A stretch of 64,000 nucleotides of DNA from Anaeramoeba flamelloides (taxonomy: Eukaryota; Metamonada; Anaeramoebidae). The stretch covers positions 2,046,001 through 2,110,000 of the forward strand of contig JANTQA010000063.1 of assembly GCA_027625915.1 (NCBI GenBank), written 5' to 3'. Within the stretch, counting starts at the first letter, position 1. Each line of letters starts with the position of its first letter. Made by a program: the position numbers and the translations under genes. The notes beneath the pieces were generated by a model. The model was not told the origin of the DNA. It searched no databases and saw only the letters and a list, made by a program, of their open reading frames with translations. Of this stretch, positions 1 through 10,734 are shown in pieces.

Positions 1-233
1 TTTCTTGTTTAACTACTTAGGATTAACCCCTTCCTTTTTAAAAAGTGTACAAGCCTACAAGCAAAAAAATCTTTTCTTTTGTGGATTTTAAATCTTTGCA
101 TTTTAGACTTAATGAAGTTTAAGGAACTGGTTTTAATTTTACCCCATCACTTAAAGAGAAAATGGGATTATATCTTTTTACTTTCTTGGTGTGTTTTACC
201 AAATTAATTATTTTATAAAAGTGTAACTTTATT

Positions 234-637
234 TGACATGCACTAAAATGATTTCATAATTTTACATGTTTTTTTGGATAAAATTGTGAATTTTTTCATT
301 AACGATGATACTTTTTGGGGACGCACACAAGGTTCAAGAAAGTTGACAATATATTTGATGTATTTAGTGGTGCTTTTATTGTATTTTAAAAGGAAAGGAA
401 GATGTTTGGAGTAGAAACATCAAAATGAAAATCGAAAATACTTGATCCAAAATTAAACAAACCCAAACATCCTCAACGGTTGACAAAATGGAATTGATTG
501 CCATTTAAAGCATCGTATATATTGTCAACTTTCTTGAACCTTGTGTGCGTCCCCAAAAAGTATCATCGTTAATGAAAAAATTCACAATTTTATCAAAAAA
601 ACATGTAAAATTAAGAAATCATTTTTGTACATGTCAA
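234..637. repeat. Fold-back element with ~127-bp inverted arms
   Basis: The left arm (234-360) and right arm (511-637) are near-perfect reverse complements around a 150-bp loop. Both arms carry GGGGACGCACACAAGG and TTCAAGAAAGTTGACAAT, and only a few mismatches are seen. The outer ends read TTGACATG and CATGTCAA. The loop holds no coding sequence I can recognise. The element abuts a copy of the ~700-bp dispersed repeat at 641, whose usual left end is missing there, so it may have inserted at that repeat's end. A non-autonomous fold-back transposon is the likeliest reading; no target duplication could be fixed. Confidence 0.85.
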
Positions 638-640
638 CTC

Positions 641-1345
641 GTAAAATTTTTTCAAAAAAAAAATCTCTAAATTTTGTATTTTTGAAATACACTCATATAA
701 TAAATATTATTCTACATAACAATTTTGAAAAAGGTTTACAACCTTTATTAGATATTAATGGGAATAGAAAAACGAAAAAAAAATGAAAATATTCAGTAAT
801 ATTTTTTTCATTTTTAATAATAAAAATTTTGAAATTTTTATTTGACTTAGTAGAGAGATTATTTTCAGTGTATTTTTTTAATAGTCTAAAAAGAATCATA
901 TTTTTCAATTTTAAAATAAAATCAAATATTTCTTTCAAAAGATATCGTTTAAATTAAATTAAAAAAATGATATTTTTTTTCTGTTTTTGGAATATTTTTT
1001 ATCATTCCATTTTATTTTTAATTTCATGTTTGAGTTTTTAAATGTATTTTCCCTGTTTTTTTTGCAAAACGTTTTAACATTTATTATTTTTTCTTACTTA
1101 ATGTTCAATCAAAAATTAATTCATTTCAACTAATTTCAAAAAAAAATACCCCAAAAATAGGTGTTTTTTTTTCAAAAGTCAGTAATTTTGAAAAAGGAGG
1201 TATATTTGGATCTTAATTATTTTAATAGCTATCCCTTTTCTTAATGACATAAAATTATCATAACTTTGAAGAAATAATTTATAAAAGATGTATAACTGAA
1301 ATCCAATAGATAGTTTTGACTAACTTTAATTTTCAGAATTTATTT
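641..1345 (+). repeat. ~700-bp dispersed repeat, family R, copy 1
   Basis: Nearly colinear with 44512-45215 in the same orientation and with 58905-59632 and 38305-38800 in reverse. Shared landmarks are AAATCTCTAAATTTTG near the start, TTTGACTTAGTAGAGAGAT in the middle, ATACCCCAAAAATAGGTG, and CCTTGTAGTG at the right end. The copy at 44512 begins with ACTACAAG, the complement of that right end, so the family probably has short terminal inverted repeats. No open frame is conserved between copies, so it looks non-autonomous. Confidence 0.8.
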
Positions 1346-3704
1346 TATCCTTGTAGTGATGTGTTCTACTGTTAAACTCAAATGAAAAAAAAATAACAAT
1401 TTTAACTAAAAGTTCAATAAGAAAATTGAATATAATTTCGAAAAATAACATTTCTAATTGGTTTTGTAAAGATCTTTGTGGGTTTGTTTCACAAATAATT
1501 AGCAAAAAATATTTTGTAACTTGAAATAAAAATTTTCATTTATTAAATTGCAAAATAACAGTTAATAAAAGAAGCAATAAATGAAAATTATTGAGAATTT
1601 CAATACCTAACTTAAAAACTTAAACCAACCAGTACATTTATTCTTTCTCACCAGTTGAAAACCTTAGAACCTATTAGATAAACAAGTTAATATTAGCCTC
1701 TTTTGAAATCATAATAATCTTCCTAATTTCACATTGAGTGAATAATAATAAAAATAAAAATTTGAGTGAAATTCTAAATACTTTCTTTTTTACGTTTATA
1801 TAATTTTCCAGCACATTAAGATTGGTATAAAATAACAACAGTCCCAATAACTTGAAGAACATTTAGAAACAGAGAAATTAAGTATTACCAAAAATGATTA
1901 TGAAAATTAAAACTAATTTTCCCTTAAACAAAGAAGAAATCATTTACGCAATTCCTAGGTCTTATCGAAATCAAGAAAAATCTTGCAAATAACTTTTTAG
2001 ATCGTGTTTATTTTGAAAAACCACCCAAAGAAAAGAAACTGAAGAAAAGAAAAAAAAAAAAATTCAATGAAATTAATTTCATAATAAGATCTCAATGAAA
2101 TAAATAAATTTTATTCTAAAATTAAATTTATTTCATAAAAATTGAAAATAATTATATTCAAAAAATTTTTATTTGATTTGTTTTCTTGGAAATTTTGTGA
2201 AACAAAACTTACATTATGAGGGGTTTTATTGTTAACGAGATTATTTCTTCTGAATATATTTCCATTTTAGAAATCAACAAAAAATCTAAAATAACATTTT
2301 TGGAAATAACCATCAAATATAAAAACCTCAGAAATTTCAATTTTTTGGATCAACAACAAAAAATCGTAACAAATATTCTTGGGAATAATCAAAAAAGACA
2401 AAAACATTTTGCAAGAATTCTTTTTTAAAAAAGGATAATAAAGTAATTTCCAATACAATTATAATTTGTAATTACTCTTTTTTTTTTTTTTTTATAATCA
2501 TTTGTTCTGTCATTTTTTAAAAAAGTTCTTAATAATTACACAAAAAATCAATAGCATTTCTTATTTTTTGAAAAAAGAATCTTTTTTTTATAAGATTTAA
2601 TACATGAAAAATTTAAAGAATTATAAAACAAAAATAATATATACCTATTTTTACTATATCTTCTTGCAAATTTTTATAAAAGGATAAAATTGAAAATTTA
2701 TTTTTTCTTCTTGTCCACTAAATATAAATTAAAAATATGGTAATCTCAAAAATAAGTGTGACAAAAAAGTTTTTAAAAGTATCTAAAAAATAGCTAACAA
2801 ACTTCATAAGACATATTTTTCAGAACTTTATTTTAAAAATTTATTTGTTACACTTTTTTAAAACTACTATAAATTTAAATTTATTTTTGAAAAAATGAAA
2901 ATTTTATAGCAACAAAAAATAAAAAAAAAAGACTTGATGTTGATAAAAAATATTACTGCCAAATTCAAAAAAAGTTCAAAAAATTTTTCGATCGATTCCC
3001 TTTTTAATGTACAAATAATTCTATTTTCAAATAAATTTATCCTTTCTAATATATTGCAAAACCCATCTTTTTTTAAAGTTTCTTTCATTTAAAAGAATAT
3101 ACGATCTTTATTAAAAGGGAGTTATAAAAAAATCATAAATAGAAAATGAAACAAAAAGTTCAAAAACATGCTTTTGAATTTATCAGTTTTTCAAAGACTC
3201 ATAAATACAAAATAAAATGGCAATTTTTTTTCGACCACATCTAAGAAAACTAATTGGAACCATTATAAAAAATAACTTGATTAAGAAATCTATTAGATCA
3301 CGATTATTCATTATTTATATTTCTATTAATTCAATTAAAAAAATAAAAAAAAAAAAAATGTTCTAATTCAATTTACATAAATCATCATTTTACTAGATTA
3401 ATAAACTGAAAATAAAATAAAAAAAATCAGAAAATATACAAAACTCGATTTTATTTAGCTATAGATAGCATTAAATGTGAAAAAGTTTTTTTTGGATCCC
3501 ATGTATAATTGCAATTTTAAATATAACAAATGAATGGATCTAATTCATGCATAAATTCATTTTTTCATCAATTTTTTATTTTATTTTTCTTTTGATATAA
3601 TTTCGGAGATCTTATTTCAATCAAAAAATCTTAAACATTAAATTTCAATAATTAATAAAAAAAATTAACTTTATAAATAATAAAAAAAATGAATAAATCA
3701 TTAA
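1346..3704. other. AT-rich intergenic stretch upstream of the ubiquilin-like gene
   Basis: No gene is recognised. The interval 1380-1560 resembles 32040-32270 weakly (shared AATAACATTT followed by GGTTTT). A 70-codon open frame at 2216-2428 and a 73-codon frame on the opposite strand at 2867-3088 match no family I know and lie in biased sequence. I looked here for an exon encoding a ubiquitin-like domain for the downstream gene and found none. Confidence 0.5.
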
Positions 3705-3743
3705 TTCATTAATACAGGACTTGATTTAAATTCAGCATTCCAA

Positions 3744-4553
3744 ATGATGCAAAATCCCATGTTTCAAAATATGGCACAACAAATGATGCAAAACCCCGAA
3801 TTTCTGAATGGAATGATCAATTCGGTGCCATTTTTAAGAGATGCATTTCAAAACAACCCTGAAATGAGAAATATGATGAATGATCCAGAAATGATCAGAA
3901 ATTCAATGAATATGTTACAAGGTATGGGATTAGGTGGACAAAATACCCAAAATACCCAAAACACCCAAAACAGTCAACAAAACACACAACAAAACACAGA
4001 GCAAAACACCCAACAAAACATGCCAGATTTATCAGGACTCTTTAATATGCTTGGAGGAATGGGTGGTGGCCAAACATCTCAAAACACTCAAAATACCCAA
4101 AACACACAACAAAGCACAGAGCAAAACACACAACAAAACACAGAGCAAAACACCCAACAAAACATGCCAGATTTTTCAGGACTCTTTAATATGCTTGGAG
4201 GAATGGGTGGTGGCCAAACTTCCCAGAACACTCAAAATACCCAGAATCAGCAAAACACCCAGAATACACAAAATACCCAACAGAATATTCCAGACTTATC
4301 AGGAATTTTTAATATGCTTGGAGGAATGGGCGGTGGCCAAACTTCCCAGAACACACAAACTTCCCAGAACACACAAAATACCCAGAACACACAAAATACC
4401 CAGAACACACAAAGCCAGCAAAGTGAAGAAGATTTTGAAAGCCAGCTTGATCAAATGGAACAAATGGGATTTACTGATAGAGTAGAGAATTTAAGGGCAT
4501 TAAGAGAAAATAATGGTGATTTACAAAATGCAATTAATAGTTTACTTTTGTAA
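3744..4553 (+). CDS. Ubiquilin/Dsk2-like protein with STI1 and UBA domains (N-terminus probably incomplete)
   Basis: Ubiquilins shuttle ubiquitylated clients to the proteasome: STI1 segments hold hydrophobic clients and the UBA binds ubiquitin. From the first ATG, residues 1-60 form an STI1-type Met/Gln/Asn/Pro-rich helix region (NPMFQNMAQQMM, NPEF, NPEMRNMM, DPEMI). Residues 66-228 are Asn-Thr-Gln repeats that hold three copies of a block ending LFNMLGGMGGGQTSQ (near 98, 146 and 187, the last with I for L). Residues 231-269 are a UBA domain with the MGF motif and a C-terminal NNGDLQNAINSLL helix. The N-terminal ubiquitin-like domain of full ubiquilins is absent. The frame stays open upstream to 3705 and still reads like STI1 (GLDLNSAFQ), and an AATACAG acceptor ends at 3717, so the true start is probably in an upstream exon I could not find. 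Domain call strong, start weak. Confidence 0.85.
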   Translation: MMQNPMFQNMAQQMMQNPEFLNGMINSVPFLRDAFQNNPEMRNMMNDPEMIRNSMNMLQGMGLGGQNTQNTQNTQNSQQNTQQNTEQNTQQNMPDLSGLFNMLGGMGGGQTSQNTQNTQNTQQSTEQNTQQNTEQNTQQNMPDFSGLFNMLGGMGGGQTSQNTQNTQNQQNTQNTQNTQQNIPDLSGIFNMLGGMGGGQTSQNTQTSQNTQNTQNTQNTQNTQSQQSEEDFESQLDQMEQMGFTDRVENLRALRENNGDLQNAINSLLL

Positions 4554-5439
4554 TTGCGCAAATTTAATTTTAAAAAAAAAAAAAGTTACTTTTTTAGAAC
4601 TTACTCCCATAATAGCAACAATCTCAAATTATTATTATTATTTTCTTCTTCTTATTCTTATTCTTCTTCTTTTCAAGGGAAATAGCTTTTAATAATATAG
4701 AATTACTCAAAGTTTTTTTTTTTATTTTGTTATTTTTATTTTTTTCCTAAATCAATACACTTCATAGTATTAAACATTAAACCCTTTAAAAACAGGTAAT
4801 CTGAAAATTGAATTTTTAAAAAAAAAATATTACAGACAAAGAAGAATAAACAATCTATGTAGCAAAGTCTAATTGTTATGAAACCACTTGATAGGCTATT
4901 TTTAAATACTATTAAACATACTTTGATAAGAAATTTTTTTTTAAAATAATTTCTTTCTTTGGAAATTAATAAAAATTAATTATTAGTTTTAAGTAACAAC
5001 TTTATTATTTTGATTAAGTGAGTAGCCACCATCAAGTCAAAATTTTCACTTTTTAATATCTTGAAAGAAGAGTGGTAAACAACATTATTTTTTATTTTGG
5101 ATGTGTCTAGTTGCTTTTTTAAGTATACAAAATACTTGTTGAAAAAACAATTTATTAATTTTAAATTTCAAAAGTCTAAAATTAAATGCCATATTAGAAT
5201 GTTAAGTTGATTTGTGTAATCTACCTTGGGTATGTTAAATGGTTTTGATTTTTGTTCTTATCTCATCATTCTATTGTGGTATTTTATTTGATGTTGGATT
5301 AAAATCTAATAAATTGTTTTTAAAGTAGGAAATTAAAGACCCAAAATAGAACAAAAACACAACTAAATAAACAAGATAGTTTTCAGATCCAATTAAAAAT
5401 TTTCAAAAAAAGTTAAAGTGTTGACTACTGGGATATGAT
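4554..5439. other. Intergenic, mostly AT-rich with one repeat remnant
   Basis: Contains the poly-A/T-rich downstream region of the ubiquilin-like gene, a CTT/ATT-rich tract near 4640-4675 and the family U repeat listed separately. No coding signal seen. Confidence 0.5.
5008..5290 (+). repeat. Dispersed repeat, family U, copy 1
   Basis: Similar in reverse complement to 53545-53810. Shared landmarks are GAGTAGCCA near the left end, a TTTTATTTTGG-like middle and a right part matching CCACAATAGAATG. TTAA lies close to the left end in both copies. Divergence is high and the limits are approximate. Confidence 0.4.
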
Positions 5440-6090
5440 ACATATTCTAATTGAATTTACTCTAAAAGTTTAAAAGGAGCAGGATGTACTTTGTCAGAAA
5501 AAAAAGAAATGGTAAACAATCTTGGGATCGTTCATTTTATATTAAACACTTTTGTGAAATATTTTGAATTTAAACTTCTTTTTTTAAAAAATGATTATTT
5601 CAAGTAATTGTTTTAATGAAAGAGAATAAAAAATATAGAGAACACTTAATGATTTCTATTATACTGGGTATTTATTTCTAGTAAATCCAATGTGATTATA
5701 AGTTGGGATTCAAGGATTATTCCTTCAATAAAAAGTATTTTCGATGTAAATGATCAATCAACCCATCAGCTAGGTATCAAACCACATGAAAAATATCTTT
5801 TGATCTGATCACTGGTTTAATTTGTTTTTTTTGATTTTTTTTCCACAATTGATTGTTTTTTTGACGATCTTATTATGATACTTGAATTCTAAAATATGTT
5901 AAAATGACTTGAAAAGTGGTAAAGTAAGAAATTCAAAATTATAAAATATTTAATTAGGATTAATTATTAACACTTGTATGAAGATCAATATCAATTATTG
6001 TATTTTAATCTTTATGTAATAGAATCTCATAATTCCTAATATTTACACAGTTTACTAAAATTGATTAGGAATTGAAAAAAAAAAAAACTA
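5440..6090 (+). repeat. ~650-bp dispersed repeat, family T, copy 1
   Basis: Aligns by eye with 11262-11915 in the same orientation. Shared landmarks are TTTAAAAGGA near the start, GATAAACAATCTT-like sequence, AATATTTTGAATTTAA, AGTATTTTCGAT, ATCTTTTGATCTGATC and ATTAGGAATTGAAA at the end. No conserved coding frame. Probably a non-autonomous transposon; its termini are not resolved. Confidence 0.65.
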
Positions 6091-6701
6091 CTAAATTGAT
6101 CATATACCATCTAAAAGAATAATTATTATGAAGTCAAATGTTTTTTTAAATGCACAAAATAATGAATTTTGAAAATTTGCAAGGTAATAGATGAAATTAT
6201 TTTTTTTATTTTATTGTTTTGATATATTTTGTTAAATTGATTAGTTGGAAATTGAGTAAATACTTTAAAAATGTGTTTAAATAAAACCAAGACGACATAA
6301 TAGTTCTAAAATAAGAATATATTTTATTTGATAAAATTAAAAAGTATTATCTTGAAGATATTATAACACTTTTGTAATATAAAAAAAGAGGTTCATTATT
6401 TTATTATTAATAAATAAGTTACTAAAACATTTCAAGAAATATAAAATAAAAAAATTTAATTATCTTAAAATTGTTTATATAATATTAAAATAATTTTATC
6501 AAATAAAATTAATTACTTTTTAAAAGATTGACTCTATTAAATAAAAATTTATATCTGAAATACCAATAAACGCTTAAATCCTCTTTTATATAATTGAATT
6601 TTGATAAAACATAATTATTATAATTATTTTTTGAGATCTCTAGAATAATCAGATTTTGGGAATATTTACCTTTCTGTTTATAATCAAATAATTATTATGT
6701 A
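6091..6701. other. AT-rich spacer, nothing recognised
   Basis: Very low complexity A/T sequence; no coding frame or repeat match was found here. Confidence 0.5.
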
Positions 6702-7237
6702 AACACCCTTCCAAAAATTTGGATCACCCAAAATTAAAAATAGGCAAAAAAAAAAAACACAATTTATAAATTTTTACAAATCTAATATAAACCCTAATTT
6801 AAGTTACCAATTATTAATGTTTTTATATGTAATTGTTTTCCTCTAAATAAAAGAAAAAAATATAAAATGAAGAAAAAAAAAACCAATGTGTCTAATATGA
6901 TGAAACTAGCCGAACAAAGAATTATATTGACAAATATCTTGAAATCGTAACAACAATTATTGATCAAACAAAACAAAAGATACCATGAACAAATTTTATA
7001 TGAATTTTTTTCTTCTTTAACAAAATCAACATTAAACTTCTATCGAACAATTGAAAAAAAATTACAGATCTAACGAAATAGATTAAGTAAATGGGAAGTA
7101 AAAACAAAAACAGAAAAGATAAAAAATGAAATATAAAATAGTCTGTAAAATCAAAATTATTCCTAAATTGGCGGTAAATTGTAGTATTCTTATTCTTTCG
7201 ACTGTTTAAATAGTGTTCAAATCTTTGGAATTTAGTT
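6702..7237 (+). mobile_element. Tc1/mariner-type MITE, copy A (~536 bp)
   Basis: Begins AACACCCTTCCAAAAATTTG after TA (6700-6701) and ends with GTGTTCAAATCTTTGGAAT then TTAGTT before TA (7238-7239), so the ends are inverted repeats with a TA target site. It shares its length and internal sequence (AAAATAGG-like start; TGATCAA and GATCTAACGAAA-like interior) with copies at 20045, 27965 and 52663. No transposase frame remains. The TIR resembles the CCAAAAATTTGGACAC type of Tc1-like elements. Confidence 0.8.
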
Positions 7238-7937
7238 TAAAAAAAAGGATAATGTTTTAAAAATTGAAAATTTGTATTGATAAGTATTCAGGATACAACG
7301 TGACAAATTTACTTTGTTTAACTTACAAAAGTTATTCAACATTTTACCAAAATAATTTAGTTTCACTTTTGAAAATTGTTTTGATTGATTATTTTAAAAT
7401 TTCGAGATTAAAAAATTGATAAAACAAAAAAAAACTAAAAATACAAAAAATAAAAAATGAAAAAGTCTATAGTTAATATTTATTCTTAAAGTTTCTGTCT
7501 AATATAAAAAATATGGAAGATCAAAAATGAAATTACAATTAAAAAACAAAAATTTTCAGAAAAAAAAATTATCAAATATAATTGAAAGATATTAATTAAG
7601 AATAAAGAATTCTAAATTTTCATTTTTGAAAAAATAAAAAGAAATTATTCTTTGATTTAAATTATTATCAAAATATATTATATTAGTTTATTGGAGAGAA
7701 TAATAAACTATTTTTTTTTTTTTTTTATCTATAAAAATGTAATTTAACCAGTGAAATCCCTTTTTTCGGTTGTTTTTTTTTTTTTTTTAAAAAAATTGAA
7801 ATTTTGAAATCTAAAAATTATTTTCATTTGAGATGTTAAAAAAGTAAAGTAAATGCAAAAAAGAAAAGAAAAGAAAAGAAAAGAAAAGAAAAGAAAAGAA
7901 AGGAAAAGGGTTTGTTGTTAAGAGATGTAAATAAAAA
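7238..7937. other. Intergenic and presumed 3' flank of the gene at 7938-9461
   Basis: AT-rich sequence with two long T runs near 7710-7725 and 7777-7788 and an (AAAAG)n microsatellite. Nothing else recognised. Confidence 0.5.
7858..7901. repeat. (AAAAG)n pentanucleotide microsatellite
   Basis: About nine perfect tandem AAAAG units, lying some 35 bases beyond the stop codon of the minus-strand gene and so probably within its 3' untranslated region. Confidence 0.9.
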
Positions 7938-9461
7938 TTAATTTTGGCTATTTTTTAAATTTAAAAGTAAAGAGAGTAATTCATCCTCTAACTCGTTTTC
8001 TGTTTTATTTTTAAGTTCTTCAAAATATGTATTTTCGTTTTCTGACAACATGCTTTGTGGTTGTAATAAATTGTTATTGAGGTTATTTCTATTTTCTGTG
8101 AGAATAATCTTTCGAATTTTTCTTTGGTCGAGATTTTGATTGGTTTTTGTTTGTGAATAAATATGGTAATCATCTCTTTCTGTTTCTTCACCAGAACTTG
8201 AGCTTGAGGTAACGAATGAAATATACTTTTTACGCTTTTTGGTCTTTTTAATTTGTTCGTAATTTAATTTTTCTTTCTGATTATCAAGATCAAGATCAAT
8301 ATCAATATCAATATCAATATCAATATCACTATCTTTATCACTATCACTATCACTATCGCTATTAGAATAATCATCGAAACTATCTTCTTCTTCATTTCGA
8401 TAAGATTTGTATTTATATTTTCTTGAAAGAGAATGATGATCCCTATTTTTTTTTCTTTTTTTTTTGCTACTCGAAGTGCTCTGTTTTCTTTTTCTTGAAG
8501 AAGTGTATTTATTTTTTTTGCTGATCTTTCTATTTCTTTTACCTTTACCTACTCTTTTGCTTTTGCCTTTGCTTTTGCCTTTACTTTTACTTTGTGAGAA
8601 ATTCGAGCACATAATTTTTGCTTTCTTTTTTGTTTTTGTTTTTTCTTCTTTGTCTTCTTCGTCCTGAAATTCGTCAAGATCAATCCCAAGTGTCTTTATT
8701 TTAGAATCTCCAAATCCGGATTTGTAATTTCTGCCAAATTTCATTTCCGTGCGGCTTTTGTTTGAAATGTTAATACAATTAAATCTTGCGCTAAAAAAGA
8801 ATGAAAAGGCTCTGTATAACTTTTTGATTTCAGAGGACTGAGACGAATTATTTTGTTTTTGGTTCTGGGCTTTTTTGATTTTTTTATTTCGTGGCTCGGT
8901 ACAGAATTGTTTTAAGACAGTTTTTGCAATGTGAACTTTATGAGGTGGCTGAAACCATTCTTGGAAATGCTCGTTTTCCAAACCAACAAATGCCAGTGGA
9001 TCTCTTTGTTTCCACCAATACAATTTCTTTGTTATTTTTGATAATTGCTTTGTATCAAATTTTTTGGAATTTGCAAGCTTGATAAGAGAATCAATCCCAG
9101 ACACTTGACAGTTTCTAAATGTTAAATAAGAGTGATCGGATTTGTTGGTCTTTGTAGATGCATTTGGATCATAAAACAAGTTATATTTTTTGATCATAAA
9201 GAGGATTAGCTCTTTTTTATTTACAGTTTTTTGTTCGTGTTTGTCACAATACGTATCTATCACTGATGACGAGACCTTCACTTCCTTGGGGCAGTTTGGC
9301 AATTTCAACATTAATTGGGTGAGCCCGCTTACAGATCTTGGGGATGTTTCAAGCAATAACTCGATTCTTTTTTGATTCTTTGTTCTTGTTCTTTGTGGAA
9401 TTGGAATAATGTTTTCAGTTTTTGTTTTTAGTGCTTTTGTTGTTGTTGTTTGATAAATCAT
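7938..9461 (-). CDS. Lys/Ser/Asp-rich probable nuclear protein of unknown family
   Basis: A 507-residue single-exon frame on the minus strand. Residues ~30-260 look globular, with landmarks LTQLMLKLPNCP (48-59), LYWWKQRDPLAFVGLENEHF (147-166) and EWFQPPHKVHIAKTVLKQFC (168-187). I cannot assign this part to a family. Residues ~270-350 are strongly basic (SKSKGKSKGKSKR, KKKRKKN), as expected of a nuclear protein. Residues 358-394 are acidic, with an SDSDSD run followed by an IDIDIDID run encoded by a near-perfect GATATT hexanucleotide repeat (about 8285-8335 on the + strand). The C-terminus (430-507) is Asn/Leu-rich and ends in a predicted helix. The start ATG is the first in frame and follows an A/T-rich leader. 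The order folded domain, basic tail, acidic tail suggests chromatin or RNA binding, but this is inference only. Confidence 0.75.
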   Translation of the reverse strand: MIYQTTTTKALKTKTENIIPIPQRTRTKNQKRIELLLETSPRSVSGLTQLMLKLPNCPKEVKVSSSVIDTYCDKHEQKTVNKKELILFMIKKYNLFYDPNASTKTNKSDHSYLTFRNCQVSGIDSLIKLANSKKFDTKQLSKITKKLYWWKQRDPLAFVGLENEHFQEWFQPPHKVHIAKTVLKQFCTEPRNKKIKKAQNQKQNNSSQSSEIKKLYRAFSFFFSARFNCINISNKSRTEMKFGRNYKSGFGDSKIKTLGIDLDEFQDEEDKEEKTKTKKKAKIMCSNFSQSKSKGKSKGKSKRVGKGKRNRKISKKNKYTSSRKRKQSTSSSKKKRKKNRDHHSLSRKYKYKSYRNEEEDSFDDYSNSDSDSDSDKDSDIDIDIDIDIDLDLDNQKEKLNYEQIKKTKKRKKYISFVTSSSSSGEETERDDYHIYSQTKTNQNLDQRKIRKIILTENRNNLNNNLLQPQSMLSENENTYFEELKNKTENELEDELLSLLLNLKNSQN

Positions 9462-9954
9462 GGGTTTTTTGGGGTGTGTTTTTTATGAGCGAAATTTGTT
9501 TTTAAAAAAGGTTGTTTGTTTATTGAAAAAAAGAAAATCTAAAAATAAAAGAAAAAAATCTATAAGAGAAAAAAATCTAAGAAAAAAAAATCTAAAAAAG
9601 AAAAAAAGCAAAGCGGAAAAAAAAAAAAAAATATTCAAATAAAAAGGAGTTGATTAAAAAAAAATGAGAACTTTTTCCCTTTTGTTACGTACAATGTCAA
9701 TAAACTCTAATTTTATGACTGTTACACAGAATGAAGGTTGTCTTTTTAATAGAGAAAAATTGAAAAATCAAAACAAAATGTGACTAGATTTTTTTTCGAA
9801 ATTTATTTGAATTAATATTCTCATTTGTTTAATTTCGAGAATGTGAGGTATACTTTGAGGAATTGTTGGTTATTATTTCTTTTTTTATTCTTGTTTACAG
9901 AAAAAATTAGAAATATCTTTTCTTTTTGAAACCATATAAAAGAAATTTTAATTA
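9462..9954. other. Upstream flank of the minus-strand gene
   Basis: Purine-rich A/G sequence (9530-9650) that opens a fortuitous Lys-rich plus-strand frame, followed by ordinary AT-rich sequence. No promoter motif that I can support. Confidence 0.4.
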
Positions 9955-10160
9955 CTTTTAATTGTAAAATAAAAAGATCAATATTTTCATTCCGCTTACC
10001 AAAAGAATCACATCCAAAGAATTTAATCAAACCATCAAAGTCCCAATTCGAAAAAGGGGAATTAATAATTTTAACTGATTTGAAGTAAAAAAAAATTCGA
10101 AAAGTTACTTTCTTTCTAATCTTTTTATGGAAAACAGAATGAAAATTTTGTTCCATTTAT
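9955..10160. repeat. ~205-bp MITE, family K, copy 1
   Basis: Inverted ends: the left reads AAAATAAAAAGATCAATATT then TTCATTCCGCTTACCAAAA, and the right reads GGAAAACAGAATGAAAATTT then TGTTCCATTTATTTTG. The middle contains CAAAGTCCCAATTC. The same design recurs at 45222-45550, 55585-55797, 59860-60065 and 60175-60290. A 111-codon minus-strand frame across it is an accident of the repeat. Confidence 0.75.
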
Positions 10161-10734
10161 TTTGCGACAAATAGGATGATCAATTTTCAGTGGTGGGTAT
10201 TTATTTATCTTTTTCTATAAATAACCTATTAGTACTTTTCTCAAAAAGAAAAAAATAAAGAAAAAATATCAACTTTAACAATTGTATTTTTTGAAGGAGA
10301 GATCAGAAGATCTGAACAAACTTTTTCTTATTTGAGTGTTTTAAGTGTAGACTTTAAAGGATAAAAGTCATCAAAAATACCATTTCCCAGAACTTAAAAT
10401 CAGTATCTCAAGCAAAAAACCCATTTTTCAAAATAAAAACTTATTTCTTTTTTTTTCTTGTTGCAAGACAACACTTATTCGAGTATTCAATAGTAAACCT
10501 AATATCCAATTATTTTTGAATGTTAGTATATTTCTATTTTGAGATAATTTTTAATTAGGAGATGAATTTGTTGAAATTTTTTTGTAATTTTTCCATTTTT
10601 TTTTTTTTGAAACTTAATCAATTATTTTTACAGAGCAACTTTCAATAATAAAAATCATGGGAGCATAGTGACAATACTGTTTTTTGAACCAATTGAAAAG
10701 TAATAAAAAAAAATCAAGATGAAAACTACTGGTA
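10161..10734. other. AT-rich spacer, nothing recognised
   Basis: No coding or repeat signal beyond homopolymer runs. Confidence 0.5.

Noticed and set aside
541-938. Two overlapping 81-codon frames on opposite strands at the left edge
   Set aside because: Both run across the fold-back element and family R repeat boundary, and neither is kept in the other repeat copies.
2216-2428. 70-codon frame considered as a ubiquitin-like exon for the ubiquilin gene
   Set aside because: Lacks the ubiquitin-like strand pattern and the LIFxGK-type motif, and no donor of fitting phase is evident.
9821-10156. 111-codon minus-strand frame
   Set aside because: It is read through a family K MITE; other copies of the MITE do not preserve it.
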